From contig NZ_JAIBOA010000035.1 of NCBI RefSeq assembly GCF_019458805.1, positions 1-64,000 on the forward strand: a DNA stretch of 64,000 nucleotides, read 5' to 3'. The notes beneath the pieces were generated by a model. The model did not search any database. It was not told the DNA's origin and saw only the letters and a list, made by a program, of their open reading frames with translations. Of this stretch, positions 24,901 through 33,108 are shown in pieces. The position numbers were made by a program, and so were the translations under genes. The DNA is from Actinomadura parmotrematis (GTDB lineage Bacteria; Actinomycetota; Actinomycetes; Streptosporangiales; Streptosporangiaceae). The first letter of the stretch is position 1; the number at the start of each line of letters is the position of its first letter.

Positions 24901-27460
24901 GCGGCGGCGGCTCGCGCAGCCAGGCCCGCAGCAGCGCCGTGACGACCGCGGCGTCGGCGGCGGCCCGCTGGTGCGCCAGGAAGATCCGGAAGACCGCCGC
25001 CTCCAGCTCGGGGGTGCGGTCCAGGCCGTCCACGCCGTAGTGGGCGAGGACGGCGGCGAGCCGCGCCCGGAACGCCTCCGGCAGCGCCGCCCGGTCGGCG
25101 TCCAGGCTCTGCAGGTAGGCGTGGAAGTGCTCGCGGTCGCTGTGCACGTGCCCGCCGCCCGCGGCCTCGCCGTCGGCGGGCCGGTTGCCGCTGAGCTCGG
25201 CGAGGTCGGTGAACACGTCGAGCAGCCCGATCTCCTCGACGAGCGGGGAGCGGCCGTCGGCGGCGGCGACGAGGCGCGCGGCCAGGTGGTCCGACAGGAC
25301 CCGGCGGTCGTCGTGGGGGTCGACGTCGAAGCCGAGCAGCAGGCTGCGCAGGTCCTCCAGGCCGCGCCGGGCGCGCTGGCGGATCGGGACCTCGCGGGGC
25401 GCGTCCGGCAGGTCCAGGTCGACGGGCTCGGCCGCCGCCGCGTCCCCGGCCGCGTCCCCGGCGGGGTCCTCGTCGGCGAGCGGCTCCAGCCGCAGCAGCG
25501 GCGCGCCGGTCTCGACCTGGCTGCCGACCGCGACGACGCACTCCTTCAGCCGCGCCCGGAACGGCGCCCGCAGCACCGTCTCCATCTTCATGCTCTCCAG
25601 CACGAGGACGGGCGCGCCCGCCTCGACCTCCTCGCCCACCGCCAGCGGCGTCGCGACGACGAGGGCGGGCGCGGGCGAGCGGACCACGCCGCCCTCGTCG
25701 CGGCTCACCCGGTGCGCGACGCCGTCGACCTCGACCAGGTGGATCGGGCCCTGCCCGCCGGTGAGCAGCCGGTACCGGACGCCGTTGACGGTGATCTGCC
25801 CGGTGTGGCGGTCGACGCGGTCCAGCTCGACGTCGACGGTGCGCGCCTCGGCGCCCGCCCCGGTGCCGGCCTCGACGCCGACGCGGAACCGGTGGGTGCC
25901 GACGCGCGCGACGCGCACCCGGTAGCCGGCGCCGCGCAGCTTCAGGTCGAGGGGGCGGCCGCTCTCGTGGCGGGCCTGCGGGCGGCCGCCGGCCGCCGTC
26001 GACAGGAGCCGCTCGCGCTCGGCGCGCTCCTCCTCCTCGTACGCCTCGATGGCGGCGGCGGCGAGCGCGACGCCCGAGTGCCGCTGGGAGACCAGGCCGC
26101 CCTCGGCGCGGACGCGGTCGATCCAGCCGGTGTCGGCGGACCCGTCGACGACCTCGGGGCGGTCCAGCAGGTCCAGCACGAAGCTCTTGTTGGTGGTGCC
26201 GCCCTCGATGATCACCGTGGTCTGCGCCATCGCCCGGCGGAGCCGGCCGAGCGCCTCGTCCCGGTCGTGCCCGTAGGCGATGATCTTGGCGATCATGGAG
26301 TCGAAGTCGGCCGGGATGGTGTCGCCCTCGCGGACGCCGGTGTCCACCCGCACGCCCGGCCCGGCGGGCAGGTCCAGCCGGGAGATCCGGCCGGGGGAGG
26401 GCGCGAAGTCGCGGTCGGGGTCCTCGGCGTTCAGCCGGGCCTCGATCGCGTGCCCGCGCTCGGCCGGCGGCCGGCCCTCCAGCCGCCCGCCCGCCGCGAC
26501 GTGCAGCTGCGCCTTCACCAGGTCGAACCCGGTGGTGGCCTCGGTGATCGGGTGCTCGACCTGGAGCCGGGTGTTGACCTCCAGGAACGCGAACATCTCG
26601 TCGCCGGGGTGGTAGAGGAACTCCACCGTCGCGGCGCCCCGGTAGCCGACCGCGACGGCGAGCCGCTCGGCCGACGCCTTCAGCTCGGCGGCCTGCTCGG
26701 GCCGCAGCACCGGCGACGCCGACTCCTCGATGACCTTCTGGTTGCGGCGCTGCACCGAGCAGTCGCGGACGCCGAGCGCCCAGGCGGTGCCCTGCCCGTC
26801 GGCGATGACCTGCACCTCGACGTGCCGGGCGCCGGTGACCAGGCGCTCCAGGAACACCACGCCGCTGCCGAACGCCCTCGCCGCCTCCTGGGACGTGCGC
26901 TCGTAGGCGTCGGCGAGGTCGCCGGCGTTCGTGACGACGCGGATGCCGCGGCCGCCGCCGCCCGCCGTCGCCTTCAGCATCAGCGGGTAGCCGATCCGCT
27001 CGGCGGCGGCGAGCGCGGCGTCCAGGCTCTCGACGGCGCCGCGGCTCCACGGCGCGACCGGCACGCCGGTCTCCTCCGCGATGAGCTTGGCGCCGATCTT
27101 GTCGCCGAGGCGGCGCATCGCGTCCGCGCTCGGCCCGACGAACGTCACGCCGATCTGGTCGCACAGCTCGGCGAACGCCGGGTCCTCGGCGACGAAGCCC
27201 CAGCCGACCCAGGCGGCGTCGGCGCCGGTGTCCAGCAGGGCGCGCTCCAGCACCTTCAGGTCGAGGTAGGGGCGGGCGGACGCCGGGCCGATCTCGTGGG
27301 CGAGGTCGGCCTCGCGGACGAAGGCGGCCGCGCGGTCCACGTCGGTGTGCAGGGCGACGGTCTCGATCCGGGCGCCGGTCTCCGCGGCGATCTCGCGGAC
27401 GGCGTGGATGAGCCGCATCGCGGCCTCACCCCGGTTGACGATGGCGACACGTGTGAACAC
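21974..27460 (-). CDS. single-chain multidomain acyl-CoA carboxylase
   Basis: About 1,828 residues. Biotin carboxylase comes first (VAIVNRGEAAMRLIHAVREIA; ATP-grasp loop KATAGGGGRGIRVV; EVNTRLQVEHPITEA). The biotin domain LVLESMKMETVLRAPF follows, with biotinyl-Lys about 625. A long central region (~700-1290, e.g. HRTLHETVGYALERLI, YGNRRLTAVRTAG) resembles the ACC central domain. The carboxyltransferase is C-terminal (GAQPYWNAEATMLMHTKGVLVMTPDSAMVLTG, ANLSGFDGS, SRYHGGAFVVFS). Activates acetyl-, propionyl- or longer acyl-CoAs. GTG 27460 is chosen because the carboxylase fold starts there. This one-chain, eukaryote-like layout is known in a subset of actinobacteria; the substrate is undetermined. 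Confidence 0.9.
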   Translation of the reverse strand: MFTRVAIVNRGEAAMRLIHAVREIAAETGARIETVALHTDVDRAAAFVREADLAHEIGPASARPYLDLKVLERALLDTGADAAWVGWGFVAEDPAFAELCDQIGVTFVGPSADAMRRLGDKIGAKLIAEETGVPVAPWSRGAVESLDAALAAAERIGYPLMLKATAGGGGRGIRVVTNAGDLADAYERTSQEAARAFGSGVVFLERLVTGARHVEVQVIADGQGTAWALGVRDCSVQRRNQKVIEESASPVLRPEQAAELKASAERLAVAVGYRGAATVEFLYHPGDEMFAFLEVNTRLQVEHPITEATTGFDLVKAQLHVAAGGRLEGRPPAERGHAIEARLNAEDPDRDFAPSPGRISRLDLPAGPGVRVDTGVREGDTIPADFDSMIAKIIAYGHDRDEALGRLRRAMAQTTVIIEGGTTNKSFVLDLLDRPEVVDGSADTGWIDRVRAEGGLVSQRHSGVALAAAAIEAYEEEERAERERLLSTAAGGRPQARHESGRPLDLKLRGAGYRVRVARVGTHRFRVGVEAGTGAGAEARTVDVELDRVDRHTGQITVNGVRYRLLTGGQGPIHLVEVDGVAHRVSRDEGGVVRSPAPALVVATPLAVGEEVEAGAPVLVLESMKMETVLRAPFRARLKECVVAVGSQVETGAPLLRLEPLADEDPAGDAAGDAAAAEPVDLDLPDAPREVPIRQRARRGLEDLRSLLLGFDVDPHDDRRVLSDHLAARLVAAADGRSPLVEEIGLLDVFTDLAELSGNRPADGEAAGGGHVHSDREHFHAYLQSLDADRAALPEAFRARLAAVLAHYGVDGLDRTPELEAAVFRIFLAHQRAAADAAVVTALLRAWLREPPPHRTLHETVGYALERLIAATQVRFPAIADLARGLVFAWFAQPLLRRNRARVYADVRRHLRHLDARPDAADRAERIAEMVRSTEPLVRLLGQRLVRGFADNAVLLEVLTRRYYGNRRLTAVRTAGAAGCSFVVAERAESTIVSAAVRFDALAGALRGLAEVAAGEDTVDADVYVSWENQPEDFDAMAAALQEALNAGTLPPQLRRVTATVAGSGGAVMHHHFTFRPATTGMAEERLIRGLHPYIAQRMQMERLERFDLTRLPSSDEEVYLFQCVARENRSDDRLVAFAQIRDLTELRDQDGRLAALPTAEYTIAACLDSIRRAQALRPSKRRLPTNRIVLYVWPPSTITRAELQKLARRVMPTAAGAGLEEVLFIARQRDTVTGELLPLTVRVAFDAAGRSRVTIGGPAGAPVDPVDGYRQKVLSASSRNTVYPYELTGMLGEFTEHDLDDAGALVPVDRPKGRNTAAIVAGVVATRTRRHPEGVTRVVLLGDPTKALGALSEAECRRVVAALDLAERMGVPLEWYALSAGARISMESGTENMDWVAAALKRIVEFTQDGGEINIVVAGINVGAQPYWNAEATMLMHTKGVLVMTPDSAMVLTGKQSLDFSGGVSAEDNFGIGGYDRVMGPNGQAQYWAPDLASARDVLMAHYDHTYVVPGEAGPRRATTTDPADRDVSGFPHAVEGSDFATVGEIFSAAANPDRKKPFDIRTVMRALSDQDHPVLERWAGMADAETAVVQDVHLGGRPACLVGIESRAVPRRGFPPTDGPDTYTAGTLFPQSSKKAARAINAASGNRPLVVLANLSGFDGSPESMRKLQLEYGAEIGRAIVNFRGPIVFCVISRYHGGAFVVFSKALNPNMTVLAIEGSFASVLGGAPAAAVVFSRDVDARTAADPRVRELEDRLPHAIGAEHVALTAELDELRSSVRAEKLGEVAAEFDGVHSIRRAVEVGSVDAVIGAAELRPRIIEAIESRLG

Positions 27461-27663
27461 CCGACCGAACCCTCTCCCCAGACGACGACGCGTGTGCTCT
27501 GCGACACACCGATCCGACACTGCCATCCTTCTGGCCGGCGGCCGGCGGCGCCATGTCGGACACGTACTCGCTGAGCGGCCCCGGTTTGTGGGAGCCCTCT
27601 AAATCGGTCCGTCCGATCGGGGCGTCCGGGACCGCCGGAGCGCCCGCCCGCGCGGGTTCCCGA

Positions 27664-28593
27664 TCAAGCGGTGGCCTCGCGGAACGCCGCGACGGCGGCG
27701 CGGGTGCGGGCCTCGGCCTCGGCCGGATCGGGGGCGGCGGGCAGGCGGAGGCGGAAGTCGGTGACGCCTGCGGCGGCGAGCGCGGGGACGGCGTCCATGG
27801 TCCGCGCGAGGTCCACGGCGCCGTCCGGGCCGTGCGCGATCGGCACCGCGCCCGTCACCTGGAGGCCCCCGGGGTCGTGCCCGGCCTCCTCCAGGGCCGC
27901 CCGCATGGCGGCGATGCCGGCGACGACGTCGCGGGCCGCGTCGCCCCACGGGATCCAGCCCGCCCCGAACCGGGCGACCCGCCGGACCACGCGCGGGTTG
28001 ACGGTCCCGCTGACCCAGACCGGAACGCCGCCGTCCCGGACGGGCTTCGGCATCATGTGGACGCCCTCGAAGCGCAGGCCGGGGGAGTCGTAGGAGGCGC
28101 GGCGCTCGCTCCAGAGGACCCGGCAGACCTCCAGGGTGTGATCGAGCAGGCGTCCCCGCTCGGCGAAGTCCAGGCCCGCCGCCTCGTACTCCGCGCGCTG
28201 CCAGCCGACCCCGACGCCGAGGTCGAGGCGCCCCTCGGACAGGACGTCCAGGGTCGCGGCGGTCTTGGCCAGCACGACGGGGCGGCGGAGCGCCGCGAGC
28301 AGGACGCCGGTGGCGAGCCGGATCCGCGACGTCGCCCCGGCGACGGCCGACAGGACGGTGAGGGGCTCCAGCCAGTGCCCGTCCGGGCCCGTCGGCTGGA
28401 CGCCGCCGCGCGTGCCGCCGCTCTCGGGACGGCCGTAGGCGTCCAGGTCCTCGCCGAAGACGACGTGGTCGGAGACCACCAGGCGGTCCACCCCGGCCCG
28501 GTCCAGCATCGCGGCGGTCTCCAGCAGGGGCCGCCGGCTCGGCGGCGCGTCGGCGGAGAAGGACGGGAGCGGGACCGAGAGCTGGGGTGTCAT
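27664..28593 (-). CDS. LLM-class F420-dependent oxidoreductase (TIGR03619-like)
   Basis: 309 residues, luciferase-like TIM barrel: GVDRLVVSDHVVFGEDLDAYGRPE, TSRIRLATGVLLAALRRPVVLAKTAATLDVLSEGRLDLGVGVGWQRAEYEAAGLDF, VPVWVSGTVNPRVVRRVARFGAGWIPWG. F420 or FMN dependence is a family property, not seen directly. ATG 28593 with AGAGGA upstream is preferred over GTG 28614, which would overlap the upstream stop. Co-transcribed with the SnoaL-like gene before it. Substrate unknown. Confidence 0.85.
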   Translation of the reverse strand: MTPQLSVPLPSFSADAPPSRRPLLETAAMLDRAGVDRLVVSDHVVFGEDLDAYGRPESGGTRGGVQPTGPDGHWLEPLTVLSAVAGATSRIRLATGVLLAALRRPVVLAKTAATLDVLSEGRLDLGVGVGWQRAEYEAAGLDFAERGRLLDHTLEVCRVLWSERRASYDSPGLRFEGVHMMPKPVRDGGVPVWVSGTVNPRVVRRVARFGAGWIPWGDAARDVVAGIAAMRAALEEAGHDPGGLQVTGAVPIAHGPDGAVDLARTMDAVPALAAAGVTDFRLRLPAAPDPAEAEARTRAAVAAFREATA

Positions 28594-28610
28594 GGGCTTC
28601 CTCTCGCCGC

Positions 28611-29066
28611 TCACGCCTCGGAGACGTAGGTCCGCTCGTACCGGCGCCCGGCGAACCGCCAGCGCCCGCCGCGCCGCTCGTAGCGATCATGGTAGGTGCC
28701 CGCCGAGTGCACGAAGCGCCCGGAGGCGGAGAGCCGCCGGTACTCGCCGATGGTGACGCGGGCGGACGCCCGGTCCGGATCCCCGCCGTCGCGCAGCTCG
28801 ACGCGCGCGTTCAGCAGCGCCTGCACGAGGAAGTCGAACCGCCCGGCGAACCCGCTCACCATGGCCGCGACCCCGTCGGGCCCCGTCGCGGCGTCGGCCG
28901 GCAGCCCCGGCCCGCGCACCACCTCGACCACGGCCTCGGGCAGGAACAGCTCCCCGAACTCCGCCCACGCCCCCCGGTTCACGGCGTCGACGTAGGCCGC
29001 GAGCAGCCTCCGGATCAGCCGCTCGTCGGCGATGTCGCGCAGTTCCTCCGCACCCACCCCGGACAC
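28611..29066 (-). CDS. SnoaL-like / NTF2-fold protein
   Basis: 151 residues: EELRDIADERLIRRLLAAYVDAVNRGAWAEFGELFLPEAVVEV, VAAMVSGFAGRFDFLVQALLNARVEL, then YHDRYERRGGRWRFAGRRYERTYVSEA. Cone-shaped NTF2-like fold of small dehydratases, isomerases and ring-dioxygenase beta subunits. GTG 29066 has a GAAGGGGGG stretch upstream. Same operon as the LLM enzyme (28593), suggesting joint action on one substrate. Confidence 0.75.
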   Translation of the reverse strand: MSGVGAEELRDIADERLIRRLLAAYVDAVNRGAWAEFGELFLPEAVVEVVRGPGLPADAATGPDGVAAMVSGFAGRFDFLVQALLNARVELRDGGDPDRASARVTIGEYRRLSASGRFVHSAGTYHDRYERRGGRWRFAGRRYERTYVSEA

Positions 29067-29102
29067 CGTCCCCCCTTCGCCCGAGCAATCGCTAGGTTGA
29101 TC

Positions 29103-29690
29103 CTACTGCGGCGGCGGGACGGTGAACACGCGGTCGTAGAGGGCGCGGGCGGTGGGGAGGGGACGCCGGGGACGAGGCGGAAAGTGGGCGCACCCGCGGC
29201 GTCCTGCTCGGTGGTGAGGAACATGTAGTCGGCGCGGGCCTCGGTGCTCGCGCGGCGGGCGAGGTCGTACAGGTGCGTGACGAACACGACGCGCACGCCG
29301 AGGTCGGTGAGGGCCGCCAGGATCTCACCGGCGATCGCGGACCCCTCGCGCTCGTTGGTGGAGGACAGCGACTCGTTGCAGAGCAGCAGCGCGCCGGGCC
29401 GCAGCCGGTCGACGGCGGCGCTCAGGCGCGCCGGCTCCTCGTCCAGCCGGCCGCTGGACAGGGCGAGCAGGAAGCCGCGGACGTGTCCGGCCGCGCCCGC
29501 GACCGTCTCGGCGATGCCGGCGATGACGCCGTGCTCGAAGGCCAGCCGGGCGAGCAGGGACTCGGCGCCCGCGAGGTAGCCGTCGTCGGCCTCGGCCCGC
29601 AGGGACGCGCAGAGGCGGGTGAGGCCGGGGGAGCGGAAGGCGGGATGATCGGAGATCGGAGGGGGTCCGGGCGGGCGCTGGTACAGTGCG
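29103..29690 (-). pseudogene. MutS-family ATPase remnant
   Basis: The minus frame reads RSPGLTRLCASLRAEADDGYLAGAESLL, then LRPGALLLCNESLSSTNEREGSAIAGEIL and VRVVFVTHLYDLARR, the Walker B and His-switch region of MutS-type ATPases, then TFRLVPGVP. The conserved tail LPTARALYDRVFTVPPPQ-stop follows in another frame, so one base is missing near 29150-29165 in a run of G and A. The 5' part, including Walker A, is absent: the frame has no start and runs into the divergent TetR promoter. Both a truncation and a frameshift mark it as decayed; the frameshift alone could be a sequencing error. Confidence 0.7.
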
Positions 29691-29694
29691 CGCG

Positions 29695-30273
29695 ATGATG
29701 CAGCGCCAGCCGCCGGGAGCGGCCCGGGAGCGGGTGCTGTCGGTCGCGCTGGACCTGTTCGCCCGGCACGGCGTGAACGGCACCTCCCTGCAGATGATCG
29801 CGGACGAGCTCGGCGTCACCAAGGCGGCCGTCTACCACCAGTTCCGCAGCAAGGACGACATCGTGCGGGCGGTCATCGCGCCCGCCCTGGAGCGGCTGCG
29901 CGCCGTCACCGAGGAGGCCGAGCGGCGCCGCCGCCGGTCCGAGCGCGCCGAGGTCGTCCTCGGCGGGATCATCGACCTGGTGGTCGACAACCGCCGGCTC
30001 GCCGCCGTCCTGCAGTCCGACCCCGCCATCACCACGCTGGTGCACGAGAGCGACGACGTGCGGGGCCTGGAGCGGCGCATCACCGCCCTCCTCGCCGGCG
30101 ACGGGCCCGACGACGAGACGCTGCTCGCCACCGTCATGGTGAGCGGCGGCCTGCTCATCGCCGCCCGCGACCCGCGCCTGATGCACTTCGACGACGAGCG
30201 CCTCCGCCACAACCTGCACGTCGTCGCCCGCCGCCTGCTGCGCCTGCGGGCGCCCGCGCCGCCCCGCGCCTGA
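29695..30273 (+). CDS. TetR-family regulator
   Basis: 192 residues; HTH at about 14-60 (AARERVLSVALDLFARHGVNGTSLQMIADELGVTKAAVYHQFRSKDDIVRAVI). The C-terminal ligand domain is variable. Starts ATG 29695 (a second ATG follows at 29698). No Shine-Dalgarno precedes; TACAGT ends 9 bases before the ATG, so a leaderless mRNA is likely. Its promoter lies in the remnant of the MutS-like gene. Convergent with the next TetR gene. Confidence 0.82.
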   Translation: MMQRQPPGAARERVLSVALDLFARHGVNGTSLQMIADELGVTKAAVYHQFRSKDDIVRAVIAPALERLRAVTEEAERRRRRSERAEVVLGGIIDLVVDNRRLAAVLQSDPAITTLVHESDDVRGLERRITALLAGDGPDDETLLATVMVSGGLLIAARDPRLMHFDDERLRHNLHVVARRLLRLRAPAPPRA

Positions 30274-30288
30274 GCCCGGGAGCGCCCG

Positions 30289-30885
30289 TCAGGAGGCGCC
30301 GCCCGCGTACAGGTCGATGAAGCGGTCGACCAGGCGGTGGGTCTCGGAGACGGGACGGCCGTGGTAGACGGTCGAGGTCAGCAGCGAGTGGCCGAGCGCG
30401 TGCAGCATCGCGGCGGCGTCCTGCGGCTCGCGGACGCCGGCGGCCTCGAAGTCGCTCGCCAGCAGCATCCGCGCCCGCGCGCCGAGCCCGGCGAGGACCG
30501 CCTGCACCTCGGGGTCGGCGCTGGCCTGCAGCAGGATGTTGAGCTTGAAGTACTGCGGCCGCCGCTCGAACGCCGACACGATCGCGTGGATGCGGATGCG
30601 GGCGCGCTCCAGCCCGGACGCGGGCGGCGGGCGGCGGCGCTCGTGGTGGTCGCGCTCGGCCCACTCGCGCAGCACCACCGCGTACAGGTGCTCCTTGGAG
30701 GAGAAGTACCGGTAGAGCGTGCCGAGCGCGACGTCGGCGGACCGGGCGATCTCGCTGATGCGGATCCGCTCGTACTCCTGCCCCTCCAGGGCGTCGAACG
30801 CGGCGTCGATGATCCGCTGCCGGCGGGCGCGCTTGAACGCGGGCATGCCCCCGGGATCCGCCGCCGCCCCCACCTGCTCCGTCAC
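30289..30885 (-). CDS. TetR-family regulator of the alcohol dehydrogenase operon
   Basis: About 198 residues from GTG 30885; an ATG at 30912 is the alternative but is very close to the operator. HTH RARRQRIIDAAFDALEGQEYERIRISEIARSADVALGTLYRYFSSKEHLYAVVLREWAERD, then a helical domain (YFKLNILLQASADPEVQAVLAGLGARARMLLASDFEAAGV) as in KstR2/FadR-like TetR proteins. Divergent from the alcohol dehydrogenase-LLM operon, with the palindrome 30919-30933 between them. Confidence 0.82.
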   Translation of the reverse strand: MTEQVGAAADPGGMPAFKRARRQRIIDAAFDALEGQEYERIRISEIARSADVALGTLYRYFSSKEHLYAVVLREWAERDHHERRRPPPASGLERARIRIHAIVSAFERRPQYFKLNILLQASADPEVQAVLAGLGARARMLLASDFEAAGVREPQDAAAMLHALGHSLLTSTVYHGRPVSETHRLVDRFIDLYAGGAS

Positions 30886-30918
30886 CCGGGCGAGTCTACC
30901 GGCGGCGGCCATTATTGA

Positions 30919-30933
30919 AACGGGATACCCGTT
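30919..30933. promoter_or_regulatory. TetR operator candidate
   Basis: AACGGG-ATA-CCCGTT, a perfect 6-3-6 palindrome between the TetR gene and the alcohol dehydrogenase start. TACGGT at 30938-30943 is a plausible -10, seven bases ahead of GTG 30950, which suggests a leaderless dehydrogenase mRNA. Confidence 0.55.
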
Positions 30934-30949
30934 CTTGTACGGTGCGCTC

Positions 30950-32071
30950 GTGACCGCCTCCCGCAGCGCGGTGCTGCGCGCCATCGACGCCCCCTACTCG
31001 ATCGAGACGCTGGAGCTGGCCGGCCCGGGCCCCGGCGAGGCGCTCGTCCGCGTCGTCGCCGCCGGTCACTGCCACACCGACCTGTTCGGCCGGAGCGGAC
31101 TGCTCGGCGACGCCTTCCTGCCCGCCGTCCTCGGCCACGAGGGCGCCGGCGTCGTCGAGGCGACGGGGCCGGGCGTGACGGCCGTCGCGCCCGGCGACCA
31201 CGTCGTCCTCAGCTTCGACACCTGCGGCGCCTGCGCGGCCTGCCGCAGCGGCGCCCCGACCGACTGCGCCGATTTCGAGGCGCGCAATCTCGGCGGCCGC
31301 ACCCCCGACGGGGGGACGAGCGCCCGGGACGCGTCCGGCGCGCCCGTCGCCAACCGCTGGTTCGGCCAGTCGTCGTTCGCCGAGTACGCCCTCGCCGCCG
31401 AGCGCGGCATGGTGAAGGTCGACCGCGACCTGCCGCTGGAACTGCTCGGCCCGCTCGGCTGCGGCGTGCAGACCGGCGCCGGCGCGGTCCTCAACCAGAT
31501 GCGGCTCGCGCCCGGCCAGTCCCTCGCGGTGTTCGGCGCCGGAGCGGTCGGCCTGTCGGCCGTCATGGCCGCGCGGGCGGCGGGCGCCGGCGACATCGTC
31601 GCGGTCGACCTGAACCCGGCGCGGCTCGAACTCGCCGCCCGCCTCGGCGCGACCCGCGTCGTGGACGGCGCCGCGCCCGACGTCCTCGCCCAGGCGGCGG
31701 GGCCGTCCGGCGGGGTGGACTTCAGCCTCGACACCACCGGCGCCGCCGCCGTCATGGCCAACGCGGTGAACGTGCTGCGCCGCCCCGGCGCGTGCGTGCT
31801 CGTCGGTGCGGGCCTCGACGCGCTCACCGTCCACCCGCAGGCCCTCGCCGGCAAGACCGTCACCTACGGCTACGAGGGCCGCTCGGTCCCGCAGGTGTTC
31901 GTGCCGCGCCTCATCGGGCTGTGGCGGCGGGGCGCGTTCCCCTTCGACGAGCTCGTCACGACCTACCCGTTCGAGGCCATCGACCGCGCCGAGGCCGACG
32001 CGCTCGCCGGGACCGCCGTGAAACCGGTCCTGCTCATGCCCCCCGCACGCGAAGGAGACCGGGACCGATGA
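30950..32071 (+). CDS. zinc-dependent alcohol dehydrogenase (MDR family)
   Basis: 373 residues. Catalytic Zn ligands Cys41 (GHCHTD), the GHE motif at 62-64, structural Zn cluster Cys92/95/98/106 (CGACAACRSGAPTDC), and the Rossmann motif GAGAVGLSAVMAARAAGA. Related to aryl/benzyl-alcohol and AdhD-type dehydrogenases; oxidises an alcohol with NAD(P)+ or mycothiol-linked chemistry. GTG 30950 begins after the operator. Its stop overlaps the next LLM gene (ATGA). Confidence 0.87.
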   Translation: MTASRSAVLRAIDAPYSIETLELAGPGPGEALVRVVAAGHCHTDLFGRSGLLGDAFLPAVLGHEGAGVVEATGPGVTAVAPGDHVVLSFDTCGACAACRSGAPTDCADFEARNLGGRTPDGGTSARDASGAPVANRWFGQSSFAEYALAAERGMVKVDRDLPLELLGPLGCGVQTGAGAVLNQMRLAPGQSLAVFGAGAVGLSAVMAARAAGAGDIVAVDLNPARLELAARLGATRVVDGAAPDVLAQAAGPSGGVDFSLDTTGAAAVMANAVNVLRRPGACVLVGAGLDALTVHPQALAGKTVTYGYEGRSVPQVFVPRLIGLWRRGAFPFDELVTTYPFEAIDRAEADALAGTAVKPVLLMPPAREGDRDR

Positions 32072-33108
32072 GCCCGAAACTCGACGTCATCCTGGCCGAG
32101 TCGGTCGCCGAGGCGGCGGACCGCGCGCGGGCGCTCCAGGGCACCGGCGTGGACGGGGTGTTCACCTTCGAGAACTCCCACGACGTGTTCTTCCCGCTGG
32201 TGGCGGCCGCGCCGGTCTGCACGCTGGACCTGCTCACCAACGTCGCGATCGCGTTCCCGCGCAGCCCCATGCACCTCGCCAACTCCGCCTACGACCTGCA
32301 CCTGCTGTCGCAGGGCCGGTTCCGGCTCGGTCTCGGCTCGCAGATCCGCACCCACATCGAGAAGCGGTTCGGGTCGCGGTGGGAGGGCCCGGTCCCGCAG
32401 ATGCGCGAGTGGGTGCTCGCCGTCAAGGCGATCCTGCGCGCCTGGCAGGACGGGACGCGCCTGGACTTCCGCGGCGAGCACACCGTCCACACGCTGATGA
32501 CGCCCGCGTTCGACCCCGGCCCGAACCCCTACGGCGTCCCCAAGGTGCTCGTCGGCGCGCTCGGCCCGCGGATGAACCGGATGGCGGCCGAGGTCGCCGA
32601 CGGCGTCCTGGTCATGCCGTTCAACAGCGCCCGCCACATGCGCGAGCGCACCATGCCCGCCATCGAGGCCGGCCTCGCCGCGTCCGGCCGCACCCGCGCC
32701 GACCTGGAGCTGACCGCCGAGGTCATCGTCGCCGTCGGCCGCACCGATCAGGAGATCGAGGCCGCGACGGCGGGCGCCCGCGCCACGATCGCCTTCTACG
32801 GCTCCACGCCCGCCTACCGGAGCGTCCTGGACGCCGAGGGGCTCGGCGACCTGCAGCCCGAGCTGAACGCGCTGTCCAAGCAGGGCCGGTGGGCGGAGAT
32901 GACCGCGCTGGTCACCGACGACCTGCTCGCCACCTTCGCCGCCCACGGCACCCCCGAGCGGGTCGCCGCCGAGATCACCGCCCGCTACGGCGACTGCGAC
33001 CGGGTCTGCGCGTTCTTCCCCGGCTTCCGCGCCCCCGACGACCTGGTCGCCGACCTCGCCGCCGCCCTGAAGGCCCGGCCCGCGGAGGCTCAGGCCATCC
33101 GCGGGTAG
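32068..33108 (+). CDS. LLM-class F420-dependent oxidoreductase (TIGR03617-like)
   Basis: 346 residues: AADRARALQGTGVDGVFTFENSHDVFFPLVAAA, VAIAFPRSPMHLANSAYDLHLLSQGRFRLGLGSQIRTHIEKRFGSRW, VPKVLVGALGPRMNRMAAEVADGVLVMPFNS. Typical of actinobacterial F420/FMN monooxygenases in lipid or steroid catabolic clusters. ATG 32068 overlaps the dehydrogenase stop and has GAAGGAG upstream. Its last 19 bases overlap the 3' end of the convergent SDR gene. Confidence 0.87.
   Translation: MSPKLDVILAESVAEAADRARALQGTGVDGVFTFENSHDVFFPLVAAAPVCTLDLLTNVAIAFPRSPMHLANSAYDLHLLSQGRFRLGLGSQIRTHIEKRFGSRWEGPVPQMREWVLAVKAILRAWQDGTRLDFRGEHTVHTLMTPAFDPGPNPYGVPKVLVGALGPRMNRMAAEVADGVLVMPFNSARHMRERTMPAIEAGLAASGRTRADLELTAEVIVAVGRTDQEIEAATAGARATIAFYGSTPAYRSVLDAEGLGDLQPELNALSKQGRWAEMTALVTDDLLATFAAHGTPERVAAEITARYGDCDRVCAFFPGFRAPDDLVADLAAALKARPAEAQAIRG

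Noticed and set aside
22076..27574. 1,832-residue plus-strand frame antisense to the carboxylase
   Set aside because: The length comes from GC-rich codon bias on the opposite strand; the translation has no recognisable domains and is low complexity, whereas the minus frame is a carboxylase.
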